Source: Acidimicrobiaceae bacterium (GTDB taxonomy: Bacteria > Actinomycetota > Acidimicrobiia > Acidimicrobiales > Ilumatobacteraceae). From it: a stretch of 42,957 nucleotides of DNA. The DNA lies in NCBI GenBank assembly GCA_020637235.1, contig JACJWG010000025.1, positions 1 to 42,957 of the forward strand, written 5' to 3'. The notes below the pieces were generated by a model that searched no databases, was not told the DNA's origin, and saw nothing but the letters and a program-made list of their open reading frames with translations. The translations under genes and the position numbers were made by a program. Below are positions 23,080 through 30,898 of this stretch, in pieces (the first letter of the stretch is position 1; every line of letters starts with the position of its first letter).

Positions 23080-23626
23080 GTGGACCCGAGCCGACGACCC
23101 TCCGAGCCCGAGGTGAGCCGATTGCCTACGGCGCTCGAGGCGGCATCCTCGGTGTTGGTGGTCGTCGACGAGCGTTCGACGGCGCTCGCTGGCGCGACGA
23201 CGACGTGACGCCACTGCTGCGCGGCGGCGAGCCTGCAGCACCCACGTGGCGGTGGTGTCCGACCGGACCAGCCAGGAGGTGATGGTGGACGCGCCTCACC
23301 GGCGTGGCTCACCTGTTAGGTGTCGACGTCTGGTCCGTTGCCCGATCCAGCGACGACCGATCCAGCGACGACCGATCCTGAATCTGCGGTCGTCACGCAC
23401 TGGGATCCGAGCTCGGTGTCGATCTGGCGGTGGTCGTCTCGGCGCGTCCGAGACGCCGCCGGCGTCGAGGTCGGCGTCGTGGACCTTCGTCCGTGATGGG
23501 TGGTCGGACGCCGAGCCCACGTTCCGGTGCGGCCGCGACGCCCCGGGCGACGAAGACGCGGCGTCATGTCTCGCTCGGGTGGTGGAGTCGATCGTGGGTG
23601 CCTGCGCCGTGCGACGATCCAGGTGA
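23080..23626 (+). pseudogene. Unrecognised gene broken by frameshifts, upstream of the ClC channel
   Basis: No single frame is open across this interval, but natural-looking coding segments move between the three plus-strand frames: ALEAASSVLVVVDE, then THVAVVSDRTSQEVMVDA, then LTGVAHLLGVDVWSVARS, then VRDAAGVEVGVVDLRP, and finally SDAEPTFRCGRDAPGDEDA to a TGA at 23624-23626. That stop overlaps the ClC start (TGATG), as in translationally coupled genes. I do not recognise the family; the pattern recalls small sensory or regulatory domains but this is weak. A 15-bp tandem duplication (23343-23372) lies inside. Confidence 0.4.
23343..23372. repeat. 15-bp tandem duplication
   Basis: The unit CGATCCAGCGACGAC occurs twice in tandem (23343-23357 and 23358-23372), followed by a further partial CGATCC. 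The 15-base unit is in frame (five codons), so the duplication itself does not shift the reading frame. It lies within the broken unrecognised gene. Confidence 0.8.
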
Positions 23627-24951
23627 TGGAACCGTCGGCTCGGCGACCCGTGGTGTCGGATCACCGACGCGCGGAGATCCGTGCGCTCGCGATGCGCTCG
23701 AACCAGGTGGTGCTGTTCGCGGCGCTCACCGGTGCTCTCACCGGATTGATCGTGTCGGCGTTCGAGTTCGCCGTGGTCGACGTCGCCCTCGATCGGGCCT
23801 CGGCACAGGCCCTCCCGGTGATGGCCGTGCTCCCGCTCGTCGGGCTCGTCGTCTCGTGGTCGTTGCGTCGCACCGTCGGCGGCGGGATCGGACCCGGCAC
23901 GGCGGACGAGTACCTGAAGGGCTTTCACGCCGCCGAGACGCGCCTCGGGCCACGAGCGATGGTGGCCCGTCTCGCTGCTGCCGTGGCCACCGTCGGCTCG
24001 GGCGCGCCGATGGGTCTCGAGGGCCCGTCGATCTACGCGGGCGCCACCACCGGCGTCGAGGTGCAACGACGAGCGAAGCGCTGGTTCCGCGGTGCCGATC
24101 ACCGCACGCTGATGGTGGCCGGCGCGGCTGCCGGTGTGGCGGCGATCTTCAAGGCGCCTGCGACCGGCGCCGTGTTCGCGCTCGAGGTGCCGTACCAGGA
24201 CGACCTCGCCCGCCGGATGTTGCTGCCGTCGCTGGTCGGCGCGGTCAGCGGCTACCTGGTGTTCGCCTCGTTCTTCGGTACCACGCCGCTCTTCCCGCTC
24301 GTCGAGTCGGCCGGCTTCGAGATCCGTGATCTCGCCGGGGCCGCAGGGGTGGGTCTCGTGGCCGGGATCGCCGCGCGAGCGTTCGCGCTGCTGCTGCGGC
24401 GTGCCAAGCGCATCGCCGCCGGTCCGCGGCCCCTGGTCGCGGCGCTGGGTGCCGGTGGCGTGATCGTGGGCCTGGTCGCGCTCGGCCGGGCGGTCACCGA
24501 CGAGGTGCTCGTGCTCGGATCGGGGCATCACGTGATCGAGTGGGCCACCACGCCCGGACATGCGATCGGCGCGCTCGTCGCCGTGCTGGTCCTCCGGTCG
24601 CTCGCCACGTCGGCGGCGGTGGCCGGCGGCGGCGTGGGCGGCATCTTCATCCCGCTCGTCGTCAGCGGTGCACTCACGGGCGCGGTCATCGGCCAGCTCG
24701 TCGACGACGACAACCTCACCCTGTTCGTCGTCGTCGGCATGGCGGCCTTCCTCGGCGCCGGGTACCGGGTGCCGCTCGCTGCGGTGATGTTCGTGGCCGA
24801 GACGACCGGACGTCCGTCGTTCGTGGTCCCCGGCGTGATCGCTGCCGTGGTGGCCGAGTTGGTGATGGGTGGCTCGTCGGTGACGGCGTACCAGCACCGC
24901 ACCTGGAGCGCGCCGCACTCGGCTGATCGGCAGCGCAGCGACGCTCGCTAG
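23626..24951 (+). CDS. ClC-family chloride channel/antiporter
   Basis: A 441-residue ClC transporter with about ten hydrophobic helices. The anion-selectivity motif GSGAP (124-128) and the MGLEGP segment with gating Glu132 are present, as is GAGYRVPLAAVMFVAET, the equivalent of the GxFxP/GAAA region on the other half. The external gating glutamate suggests a Cl-/H+ exchanger or a gated channel; the internal proton glutamate cannot be assigned with confidence. The C-terminus lacks CBS domains. ATG 23626 overlaps the stop of the broken upstream gene (TGATG); GTG 23623 is a close alternative. The quinone oxidoreductase starts 9 bases after it. Confidence 0.92.
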   Translation: MEPSARRPVVSDHRRAEIRALAMRSNQVVLFAALTGALTGLIVSAFEFAVVDVALDRASAQALPVMAVLPLVGLVVSWSLRRTVGGGIGPGTADEYLKGFHAAETRLGPRAMVARLAAAVATVGSGAPMGLEGPSIYAGATTGVEVQRRAKRWFRGADHRTLMVAGAAAGVAAIFKAPATGAVFALEVPYQDDLARRMLLPSLVGAVSGYLVFASFFGTTPLFPLVESAGFEIRDLAGAAGVGLVAGIAARAFALLLRRAKRIAAGPRPLVAALGAGGVIVGLVALGRAVTDEVLVLGSGHHVIEWATTPGHAIGALVAVLVLRSLATSAAVAGGGVGGIFIPLVVSGALTGAVIGQLVDDDNLTLFVVVGMAAFLGAGYRVPLAAVMFVAETTGRPSFVVPGVIAAVVAELVMGGSSVTAYQHRTWSAPHSADRQRSDAR

Positions 24952-24960
24952 GTTGCGTCC

Positions 24961-25932
24961 ATGCGTTCGATCGTGTGTGTGGCCCATGGAACAGCGGACA
25001 ACTTCGTGATCGAGGAGGCGCCGACGCCGAAGCCCGAGGCCGGCCAGGTGCTCGTGCGCATCGAGGCCGCAGGTGCGAGCTTCGTCGACGCGTTGCAGGC
25101 CGCCGGCAAGTACCAGTTCGCCGCCGCGCCGCCCTACGTCCCCGGTGGCGAGTCCGCCGGTGTGATCGAGGCCCTCGGCGCCGACGTCGCCGGCTGGTCG
25201 GTCGGTGACCGGGTGCTCGTCCAGTCGGGCCGTGGTGCGTTCGCCACGCACATCGTGGTGTCACCGCTGCAGCTCATCCGGCTCCCCGACGGTGTCAGCG
25301 CCGATGTCGGCGCGTCGTTCCTGCAGGTGTACGGCACCGCCTGGTTCGCGCTGAAGAAGCGCACCGTCGTCCGACCCGGCGAGGTGGTGCTCGTCACCGG
25401 CGCCGGCGGCGGGGTGGGGTTGGCCGCGATCGACGTCGCCCGTTCGATGGGTGCGCGGGTGATCGGTGTCGCCTCGTCGGAGGAGAAGCGGGCGCTCGCC
25501 CTCGGTGCCGGCGCCGAATCGGTGATCGATCCGCTCACCGAGGACGTGAAGACGCGAGCGCGCGAGCTCACCGACGGCGCAGGCGTCGACGTCGTGTACG
25601 ACGTCGCCGGCGGCCCGGTGAGCGAACCGGCGCTGCGTGCGCTCCGTTTCGACGGCCGGTTCCTCGTGGTCGGTTTCCCGGGTGGCATCGCCTCGGTGCC
25701 GCTCAACCTGGTGCTGCTCAACAACCGCACGGTGGTCGGCATCGAATGGGGCGGTTGGGTGCCGCGTCACGCCGAGGAGAACCGGGCGATGATCGGCGAG
25801 ATCGTCGAGGCGATCGCCGCCGGCGACCTGCGTCCCGTGACACCCGCCCGGCGCCCGCTCGACGACGCCCGCGCCGTGCTGACCGAGCTGCTCGACCGGC
25901 AGGCTGCTGGCAAGATCGTCCTGGTGCCCTGA
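24961..25932 (+). CDS. NADPH:quinone oxidoreductase family protein (zinc-free MDR)
   Basis: A 323-residue medium-chain dehydrogenase/reductase of the quinone reductase group. The GroES-like N-terminal domain (about 1-120) has GASFVDALQAAGKYQ and PYVPGGESAGVI; the nucleotide domain has GAGGGVG (147-153), then AAIDVARSMGARVIGVASSEEKRALALGAGAESVID. The catalytic-zinc cysteine and histidine of alcohol dehydrogenases are absent, as expected for this group. It would reduce quinones or enones with NADPH in the cytoplasm. It begins 9 bases after the ClC gene and ends in front of a hairpin cluster that also faces katG. Confidence 0.93.
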   Translation: MRSIVCVAHGTADNFVIEEAPTPKPEAGQVLVRIEAAGASFVDALQAAGKYQFAAAPPYVPGGESAGVIEALGADVAGWSVGDRVLVQSGRGAFATHIVVSPLQLIRLPDGVSADVGASFLQVYGTAWFALKKRTVVRPGEVVLVTGAGGGVGLAAIDVARSMGARVIGVASSEEKRALALGAGAESVIDPLTEDVKTRARELTDGAGVDVVYDVAGGPVSEPALRALRFDGRFLVVGFPGGIASVPLNLVLLNNRTVVGIEWGGWVPRHAEENRAMIGEIVEAIAAGDLRPVTPARRPLDDARAVLTELLDRQAAGKIVLVP

Positions 25933-25969
25933 CGGCGGTTCGCCGTCGCGTCATCGCGTCGTCGCGCCA

Positions 25970-26039
25970 CCCCGGTCGTGCCGCCGCCCGAGCACGGCAC
26001 GACCGGGGCGGCGGCGTCGCCGCCACCACCCGGTGGTGG
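25970..26039. terminator. Cluster of three hairpins between convergent quinone reductase and katG
   Basis: Three inverted repeats follow one another: a 14-bp perfect stem (25970-25983 with 25995-26008, 11-base loop), GGCGGC-GTC-GCCGCC (26010-26024) and CCACCAC-CCG-GTGGTGG (26023-26039). The last begins two bases after the katG stop at 26042. Both neighbours converge here, so the cluster probably terminates transcription in both directions. No T-tract is present. Confidence 0.75.
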
Positions 26040-26041
26040 GA

Positions 26042-28240
26042 TCAGCGCAGGTCGAAGCGGTCGAGGCTCATCACCTTGTCCCACGCCGCCACGAAGTCGC
26101 GGACGAACTTCTCCTCCCCGTCGGACGCGGCGTACACCTCGGCGATCGCTCGCAACTGCGAGTTCGATCCGACGACGAGGTCGACCGCGGTGGCCTGCCA
26201 GCGAGGTTCGCCCGTCGCCCGGTCGGTGCCGTCGTAGACGTGCTCGTCGGTCGAACCGCGCCACACGGTCGACATGTCGAGCAGGTGCACGAAGAAGTCG
26301 TTCGTCAGCTCGCCGACCCGCGAGGTGAACACCCCGAGCGTGGTGTCGCCGTGGTTGGCGCCGAGCACCCGGAGGCCGCCCACGAGGGCCGTCATCTCCG
26401 GCGCCGTCAGGGTGAGCATGTTCGCCCGGTCGAGCAATCGCTGTTCGGGTGGCAGCTTGTCGCCCGCGCCGATCCAGTTGCGGAAGCCGTCGCCGTCGGG
26501 CTCGAGTACGGCGAACGAGTCGACGTCGGTCGTGTCCTGGGTGGCGTCGGTGCGGCCGGGCGTGAACGGCACCGTCACCCGGTGACCGGCGGCAGCGGCC
26601 GCCCGCTCGACCGCGCTGCAGCCGGCGAGCACGATGAGGTCGGCCATCGAGATCCGTGCCGGACCGCCCCGCGCAGCGTCGTGATCATGCCGCACCTGTT
26701 CGAGCGCCGACAGCACGCGATCGAGGCGGTCCGGCTCGTTCACCGCCCAGTCCTTCTGCGGCTCGAGGCGGATGCGAGCACCGTTGGCGCCACCGCGCTT
26801 GTCCGTGCCGCGGAAGCTCGACGCCGACGCCCACGCGATGAACACGAGGTCGGCGATCGAGAGGCCGCAGTCGGCGATGCGCCGCGTCAGGTCGTCGATC
26901 TCGGCAGGCCCGACGAGCGGGTGATCGGCGGCCGGCACCGGGTCCTGCCAGAGCTGGGGCTCGGGCACCCAGGGGCCGAGGTAGCGCGACACGGGGCCCA
27001 TGTCACGGTGCAGCAGCTTGTACCACGCCTTGGCGAAGGCGTCGGCGAGCTCGTCGAAGTGCTCGTGGAACCGCTTCGAGATCGGACCGTAGATCGGGTC
27101 GACGCGCAGCGCCAGGTCGGTCGTGAGCATCATCGGAGCGTGGCGCTTCGACGGGTCGTGTGCGTCGGGCACCGTGTCGCGGGCCTCGGGATTCGACGGC
27201 GTCCACTGATACGCGCCGGCCGGGCTGCGGGTGAGCTCCCAGTCGTAGCGGTAGAGGTTGTCGAGATAGCCGTTGTCCCAGCGGATCGGGTCGTTCGTCC
27301 ACGCACCCTCGAGGCCGCTGGTGAGAGTGTCGCCGCCCGAGCCGGTGCCGTGGTGGTTGAGCCAGCCGAGCCCCTGGTGTTCCACCGGGCATCCCTCGGG
27401 TTCGGGCCCGAGGTGTTCGTTGCCGACTGCGCCGTGGCACTTGCCGAACGTGTGCCCGCCGACGATCAACGCGACGGTCTCGGTGTCGTCCATCGCCATG
27501 CGGGCGAAGGTCTCGCGGATGTCGCGAGCGGCGAGCAACGGGTCGGGTCTGCCGTTCGGACCTTCCGGGTTCACGTAGATGAGGCCCATCTGCACCGCCC
27601 CGAGCGGGCCCGACAGGTCGCGCTCGCCGGTGTAGCGCTCGTCGCCGAGCCAGGCATCCTCCGGCCCCCAGAAGATCTCCTCCGGTTCCCAGATGTCGTC
27701 GCGGCCGAAGCCGAACCCGAACGTCTCGAAGCCCATCGACTCGAGGGCACAGTTGCCGGCGAACACGATGAGGTCACCCCACGACAGCGAGCGGCCGTAC
27801 TTCTGCTTGATCGGCCACAGCAGGCGCCGCGCCTTGTCGAGGTTGGCGTTGTCGGGCCAACTGTTGAGCGGCGCGAACCGCTGAGCGCCGCTGCCGCCAC
27901 CGCCGCGTCCGTCGGCGATGCGATAGGTGCCGGCCGCGTGCCAGGCCATCCGGATGAACAATCCGCCGTAGTGCCCGTAGTCGGCCGGCCACCACGCCTG
28001 CGAGTCGGTCATCGCAGCGAACAGGTCGCGCTGCAGCTCGTCGAGATCGAGCCGTGCGAATTCGGTGGCGTAGTCGAAGTCGGCGTCCATCGGATTCGCA
28101 CGCAGGGAGTGCTGGTGCAGCACGGTCAGGTCGAGTTGGTTCGGCCACCAGTCGCGGTTGGTGTGCGGGCGCCGGGGCGCCGTCGGCTCGGGGGCAGGGA
28201 TGGCTGGGTTCTCGCTCTCGCTGGCGGACACGTCGGTCAC
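26042..28240 (-). CDS. katG: Catalase-peroxidase KatG
   Basis: A 732-residue bifunctional haem catalase-peroxidase that removes hydrogen peroxide. The distal site R97-x2-W100-H101 (MAWHAAGTYR) is intact. Trp100, Tyr222 (in LIYVNPEGPNG) and Met248 occupy the places of the covalent Trp-Tyr-Met adduct needed for catalase activity, and the proximal histidine is His263 in GGHTFGK. Both the active N-terminal and the haem-free C-terminal domain are present at full length. GTG 28240 follows AAGGAG. No furA or oxyR gene is adjacent. It converges with the quinone reductase and is divergent from the alpha/beta hydrolase. Confidence 0.97.
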   Translation of the reverse strand: MTDVSASESENPAIPAPEPTAPRRPHTNRDWWPNQLDLTVLHQHSLRANPMDADFDYATEFARLDLDELQRDLFAAMTDSQAWWPADYGHYGGLFIRMAWHAAGTYRIADGRGGGGSGAQRFAPLNSWPDNANLDKARRLLWPIKQKYGRSLSWGDLIVFAGNCALESMGFETFGFGFGRDDIWEPEEIFWGPEDAWLGDERYTGERDLSGPLGAVQMGLIYVNPEGPNGRPDPLLAARDIRETFARMAMDDTETVALIVGGHTFGKCHGAVGNEHLGPEPEGCPVEHQGLGWLNHHGTGSGGDTLTSGLEGAWTNDPIRWDNGYLDNLYRYDWELTRSPAGAYQWTPSNPEARDTVPDAHDPSKRHAPMMLTTDLALRVDPIYGPISKRFHEHFDELADAFAKAWYKLLHRDMGPVSRYLGPWVPEPQLWQDPVPAADHPLVGPAEIDDLTRRIADCGLSIADLVFIAWASASSFRGTDKRGGANGARIRLEPQKDWAVNEPDRLDRVLSALEQVRHDHDAARGGPARISMADLIVLAGCSAVERAAAAAGHRVTVPFTPGRTDATQDTTDVDSFAVLEPDGDGFRNWIGAGDKLPPEQRLLDRANMLTLTAPEMTALVGGLRVLGANHGDTTLGVFTSRVGELTNDFFVHLLDMSTVWRGSTDEHVYDGTDRATGEPRWQATAVDLVVGSNSQLRAIAEVYAASDGEEKFVRDFVAAWDKVMSLDRFDLR

Positions 28241-28404
28241 GCTCCTTCCGTGGTGTGGCCCAAGGCTCGGTGCGCGTCGCCGAACGTCCGTCCCCCGACG
28301 GCCCCGGCTCGCTCGTGCCGGCGCCGCACGACGCTGCACGTTGCCGGGACACGGCACTCCCGATGCTCGCGCTCGTGGCGACACGGTGCAATGCCCCCGC
28401 TAAC

Positions 28405-28418
28405 GTAGTGACAACTAC
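28405..28418. promoter_or_regulatory. Palindromic operator candidate before the alpha/beta hydrolase
   Basis: GTAGT-GACA-ACTAC is a 14-bp palindrome with perfect 5-bp arms, 21 bases upstream of the hydrolase start. A TAACGT at 28401-28406 could be a -10 box (GCGACA lies 17 bases earlier), so a bound repressor would block transcription. The shape suits a MarR-, TetR- or BlaI-type regulator, but none is adjacent. The region 28241-28404 between it and katG shows nothing else. Confidence 0.4.
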
Positions 28419-28438
28419 ATCTTCGAGGAGGTCGTCCG

Positions 28439-29314
28439 ATGGGCACGCTCACATCCGCCGAGGCATCAGCGGCGTTCCGGCGCGATCCCGACCGCTGGAT
28501 CGACGTCGGCGCCGGCTCGGTCGGCTACCGCCGCTTCGGTTCGGGGCCCGACGTGCTGTTCGTGCACGGCTGGCCCGTGCACAGCGCCACGTTCCGGACG
28601 CTGCTGCCGGCGCTCGCCGACCACGTCACCTGCCACCTGTTCGACTTCCCGGGCACCGGCGGCAGTCGTTTCGACGACTCGACCACGCTCACGATCCGTC
28701 AGCACGTCGAGACCGTGCGACGGGTGCTCGACGAGCTCGCCCTCACCTCGGTGGTGGTGGTCGCTCACGACAGCGGCGGCTTGATCGCCCGACACGCGTT
28801 GGCCGGCGACCGGCGGGTGCGTGCGTGGTGCCTGCTCGACACCGAGCAGTCATCAGGTCTCAGCTGGCGCTTCAAGTCGTTCATCATGGCCCGCAAGCTG
28901 CCGGGGCTCGCCGCCGGCCTCGGGTGGGTGTCGGGCAGGCCGCGCCTGCGCCGGATGCGTTCGGTGTTCGGCGGTGCCTTCGCCGACCGGTCGTTGCTCG
29001 AGGGCGAGTTCGACGAGTTCTTCCTGCAACCGTTGCACCGCGACCGCGCCAAGCGGGCGGCGGCGGCGAAGCTGCTCGCCAGCTTCGACACGCGCCTGGT
29101 CGACGAGCTGGTCGACGTGCACCGCCGGATCGAGGTGCCCGTGCAGCTGGTGTGGGGCGAGCACGACGCGTTCTTCCCGCTCGCTGCTGCCGAACGTGAG
29201 GTGTCCACGTTCCCCAACGCTCAGCTGCACGTGGTCCGCGGCGCCGGCCTGTTCGTCCACGAGGAACGCCCGAGCGAGGTCGCCGAGGTGATCCGGCGGG
29301 TGGCCACCACCTGA
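28439..29314 (+). CDS. Alpha/beta hydrolase with aspartate nucleophile (epoxide hydrolase/dehalogenase type)
   Basis: A 291-residue alpha/beta hydrolase. The oxyanion motif HGWPVH (about 43-48) precedes the nucleophile elbow VVAHDSGG with Asp111 instead of serine, as in epoxide hydrolases, haloalkane dehalogenases and haloacetate dehalogenases. The triad is completed by Asp243 (WGEHDAFFP) and His274 (LFVHEE). A cap region lies between about 135 and 225. GAGGAGGT is an excellent ribosome site before ATG 28439. A 14-bp palindrome overlaps its promoter. The gene ends just before the first 47-bp palindromic element. The substrate is not predictable. Confidence 0.88.
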   Translation: MGTLTSAEASAAFRRDPDRWIDVGAGSVGYRRFGSGPDVLFVHGWPVHSATFRTLLPALADHVTCHLFDFPGTGGSRFDDSTTLTIRQHVETVRRVLDELALTSVVVVAHDSGGLIARHALAGDRRVRAWCLLDTEQSSGLSWRFKSFIMARKLPGLAAGLGWVSGRPRLRRMRSVFGGAFADRSLLEGEFDEFFLQPLHRDRAKRAAAAKLLASFDTRLVDELVDVHRRIEVPVQLVWGEHDAFFPLAAAEREVSTFPNAQLHVVRGAGLFVHEERPSEVAEVIRRVATT

Positions 29315-29325
29315 CACAGCCATCG

Positions 29326-29372
29326 TTCTGGTCGCGCATCTTCACGCTCAGCGTGAGGATGCGCGACCAGAA
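29326..29372. repeat. 47-bp near-perfect palindromic element, copy 1
   Basis: The outer arms TTCTGGTCGCGCATC (29326-29340) and GATGCGCGACCAGAA (29358-29372) are exact complements; inner arms TTCACGCT/AGCGTGAG match at 7 of 8, leaving a single central base. It sits between the stop of the alpha/beta hydrolase (plus) and the stop of the ABC ATPase (minus), 6 bases before the latter. A second copy of the same length with the same outer arms lies at 33721-33767. It could act as bidirectional terminator or belong to a REP-like family. Confidence 0.8.
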
Positions 29373-29378
29373 GCGGGG

Positions 29379-30044
29379 TCAGGGGCGTTCGATCGTGATC
29401 ACCCGGTCGGTCGCAGCGAGCAGGTCGTCGTCGTGGGAGGCCACCGCCACGGTGCTGGCGTCGTCGCGGGCTGCCACGATCGTCTCGATCACGTCGGCCG
29501 TGTGCAGCTGGTCCTGATGTCCCGTCGGCTCGTCGAGGATCACCAGGGTCGGCCGAGCCACCAGGGCACGGGCGATCGCCACCCGCTGCTGTTCGCCGAA
29601 GGACAGCTCGGTCGGTGCGCGGCGCAACAGGTGGGTGAGGTCGAGCCGCTCCGCGAGCTCGGCGACGCGTTCCTCGGGGTCGTCGTCCGAGCGAGGATCG
29701 AGCCACACCGGCATCGCGATGTTGTCGTGCACGTCGAGCTCGGGCCACAGGGCCAGTCGCTGTGGGGCGACGGCCACGTGACGCCACGTGGGTGAACTCG
29801 GCACCGGGACGTGCCACTCGATCCGGCCCTCGTCGGGGCGATCCCATCCTGCGAGCACCATGCACAGCGTGGTCTTGCCACTGCCCGACGGTCCGGCGAA
29901 CGCCACCAGCTCGCCGCGTGCCAGATCGAACGAGTGCGGCGCCAGCAACATCGGTGCGTCGGGCCGGTGGTCGCGGCGCCGGCACACCGCATGCGCCGAC
30001 AGCAGCCGTTCGGAGCGTCGATCGCGGTCGACCGCCGCGCTCAC
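29379..30044 (-). CDS. ABC exporter ATP-binding protein (MacB/LolD type), first ATPase
   Basis: A 221-residue ABC ATPase. Walker A GPSGSGKTT, Q-loop VAPQRLALWPELDVHDNI, signature LSFGEQQRVAIARAL, Walker B LVILDEPTGHQD and the H-loop VASHDDD are all complete. The length and Q-loop style match ATPases that serve FtsX-like permeases. Its ATG overlaps the stop of the second ATPase (30041-30044), so they are co-translated. With two different ATPases and one large permease, the exporter probably uses an ATPase heterodimer. The exported substrate is unknown. Confidence 0.9.
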   Translation of the reverse strand: MSAAVDRDRRSERLLSAHAVCRRRDHRPDAPMLLAPHSFDLARGELVAFAGPSGSGKTTLCMVLAGWDRPDEGRIEWHVPVPSSPTWRHVAVAPQRLALWPELDVHDNIAMPVWLDPRSDDDPEERVAELAERLDLTHLLRRAPTELSFGEQQRVAIARALVARPTLVILDEPTGHQDQLHTADVIETIVAARDDASTVAVASHDDDLLAATDRVITIERP

Positions 30045-30898
30045 GACGGCTCCTCCGGCCGCAACACGACCGTGTCGTCGACGATCGCCATCGTCGCCCG
30101 CCGGCTCGGGAACCGGGCGAGTACTTCGGGCGGCAGTTGCAGCCGGCCCGCGTCGTCGATCACGGTGTGGGTGACGCCGGTGGCGGTGCCGGTCTCGCTG
30201 GTGAGCGTGCCGTGGTGCAGGGTGTACACCACGTCGGCAGCAGCGACGACGGCCGGATCGTGGGTGGCCACCACCACGCCGGCGCCCGCGCGGCCGGCTG
30301 CGCCGAGCAGCTCCACCACCGCTGCTGCGCTCTCGCGATCGAGTTCGGCCGTCGGCTCGTCGGCCAACACCAGGGCCGGTGTCCCCACCATCGCCGTCGC
30401 GACGGCGAGGCGTTGTTGCTCACCGCCCGAGAGCTGTGCGGGCCGGGAGCGTCGCCGGTGGGCGAGCCCCACGGTGTCGAGCAGATGGGCCACCACGGCA
30501 TCGCGCTCACGCCGGCCGAGACCGCGCTGCGCCGACGCCTGCCGCAGGTGTCCCACCACGTCGAGCTGTGGGTACAGGTTGTGCGTCGGGCGTTGGCGCA
30601 CGATGCCGAGCACGTCACGACGGATCCGCCGGATCTCGGCCGGCGACGCCGACGTCGTGTCGGTGCCGGCCACCACCACGGTGCCGGCGCTCGGAGTGTC
30701 CATCAGCGCGAGGATCCGCAGCAGCGAGCTCTTGCCGCTGCCCGACGGGCCGACCAGCGCGGTGACCACCCCGGCGGCGAAGCGGGCGTCGACGCCGCGC
30801 AGTGCCTGCACCTCGGACGTGTCGCTGCGGTGGATCTTCACGAGACGTTCGACGCGGGCGACCGGTTCGGGTGCGTGAGTCGGGTCAGTCGGCGGCAC
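30041..30898 (-). CDS. ABC exporter ATP-binding protein (MacB/LolD type), second ATPase
   Basis: A 285-residue ABC ATPase starting at GTG 30898, behind GGAGGT. Walker A GPSGSGKSS, Q-loop IVRQRPTHNLYPQLDVVGHL, signature LSGGEQQRLAVATAM, Walker B LVLADEPTAELD and H-loop THDPAV are intact. The C-terminal 60 residues (TVIDDAGRLQLPPEVLARF) are additional to the core and resemble an AbrB/SpoVT-like strand pattern, an unusual extension. GTG 30919 is an alternative start but has no ribosome site. The permease ends at 30885, inside this gene, so the order of transcription is permease, this ATPase, then the 29379 ATPase. Confidence 0.9.
   Translation of the reverse strand: MPPTDPTHAPEPVARVERLVKIHRSDTSEVQALRGVDARFAAGVVTALVGPSGSGKSSLLRILALMDTPSAGTVVVAGTDTTSASPAEIRRIRRDVLGIVRQRPTHNLYPQLDVVGHLRQASAQRGLGRRERDAVVAHLLDTVGLAHRRRSRPAQLSGGEQQRLAVATAMVGTPALVLADEPTAELDRESAAAVVELLGAAGRAGAGVVVATHDPAVVAAADVVYTLHHGTLTSETGTATGVTHTVIDDAGRLQLPPEVLARFPSRRATMAIVDDTVVLRPEEPS

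Noticed and set aside
23500..23625. Earlier start of the ClC gene at 23500
   Set aside because: The added residues are Arg/Gly-rich and lie in the broken upstream gene; ATG 23626 starts just before the conserved region.
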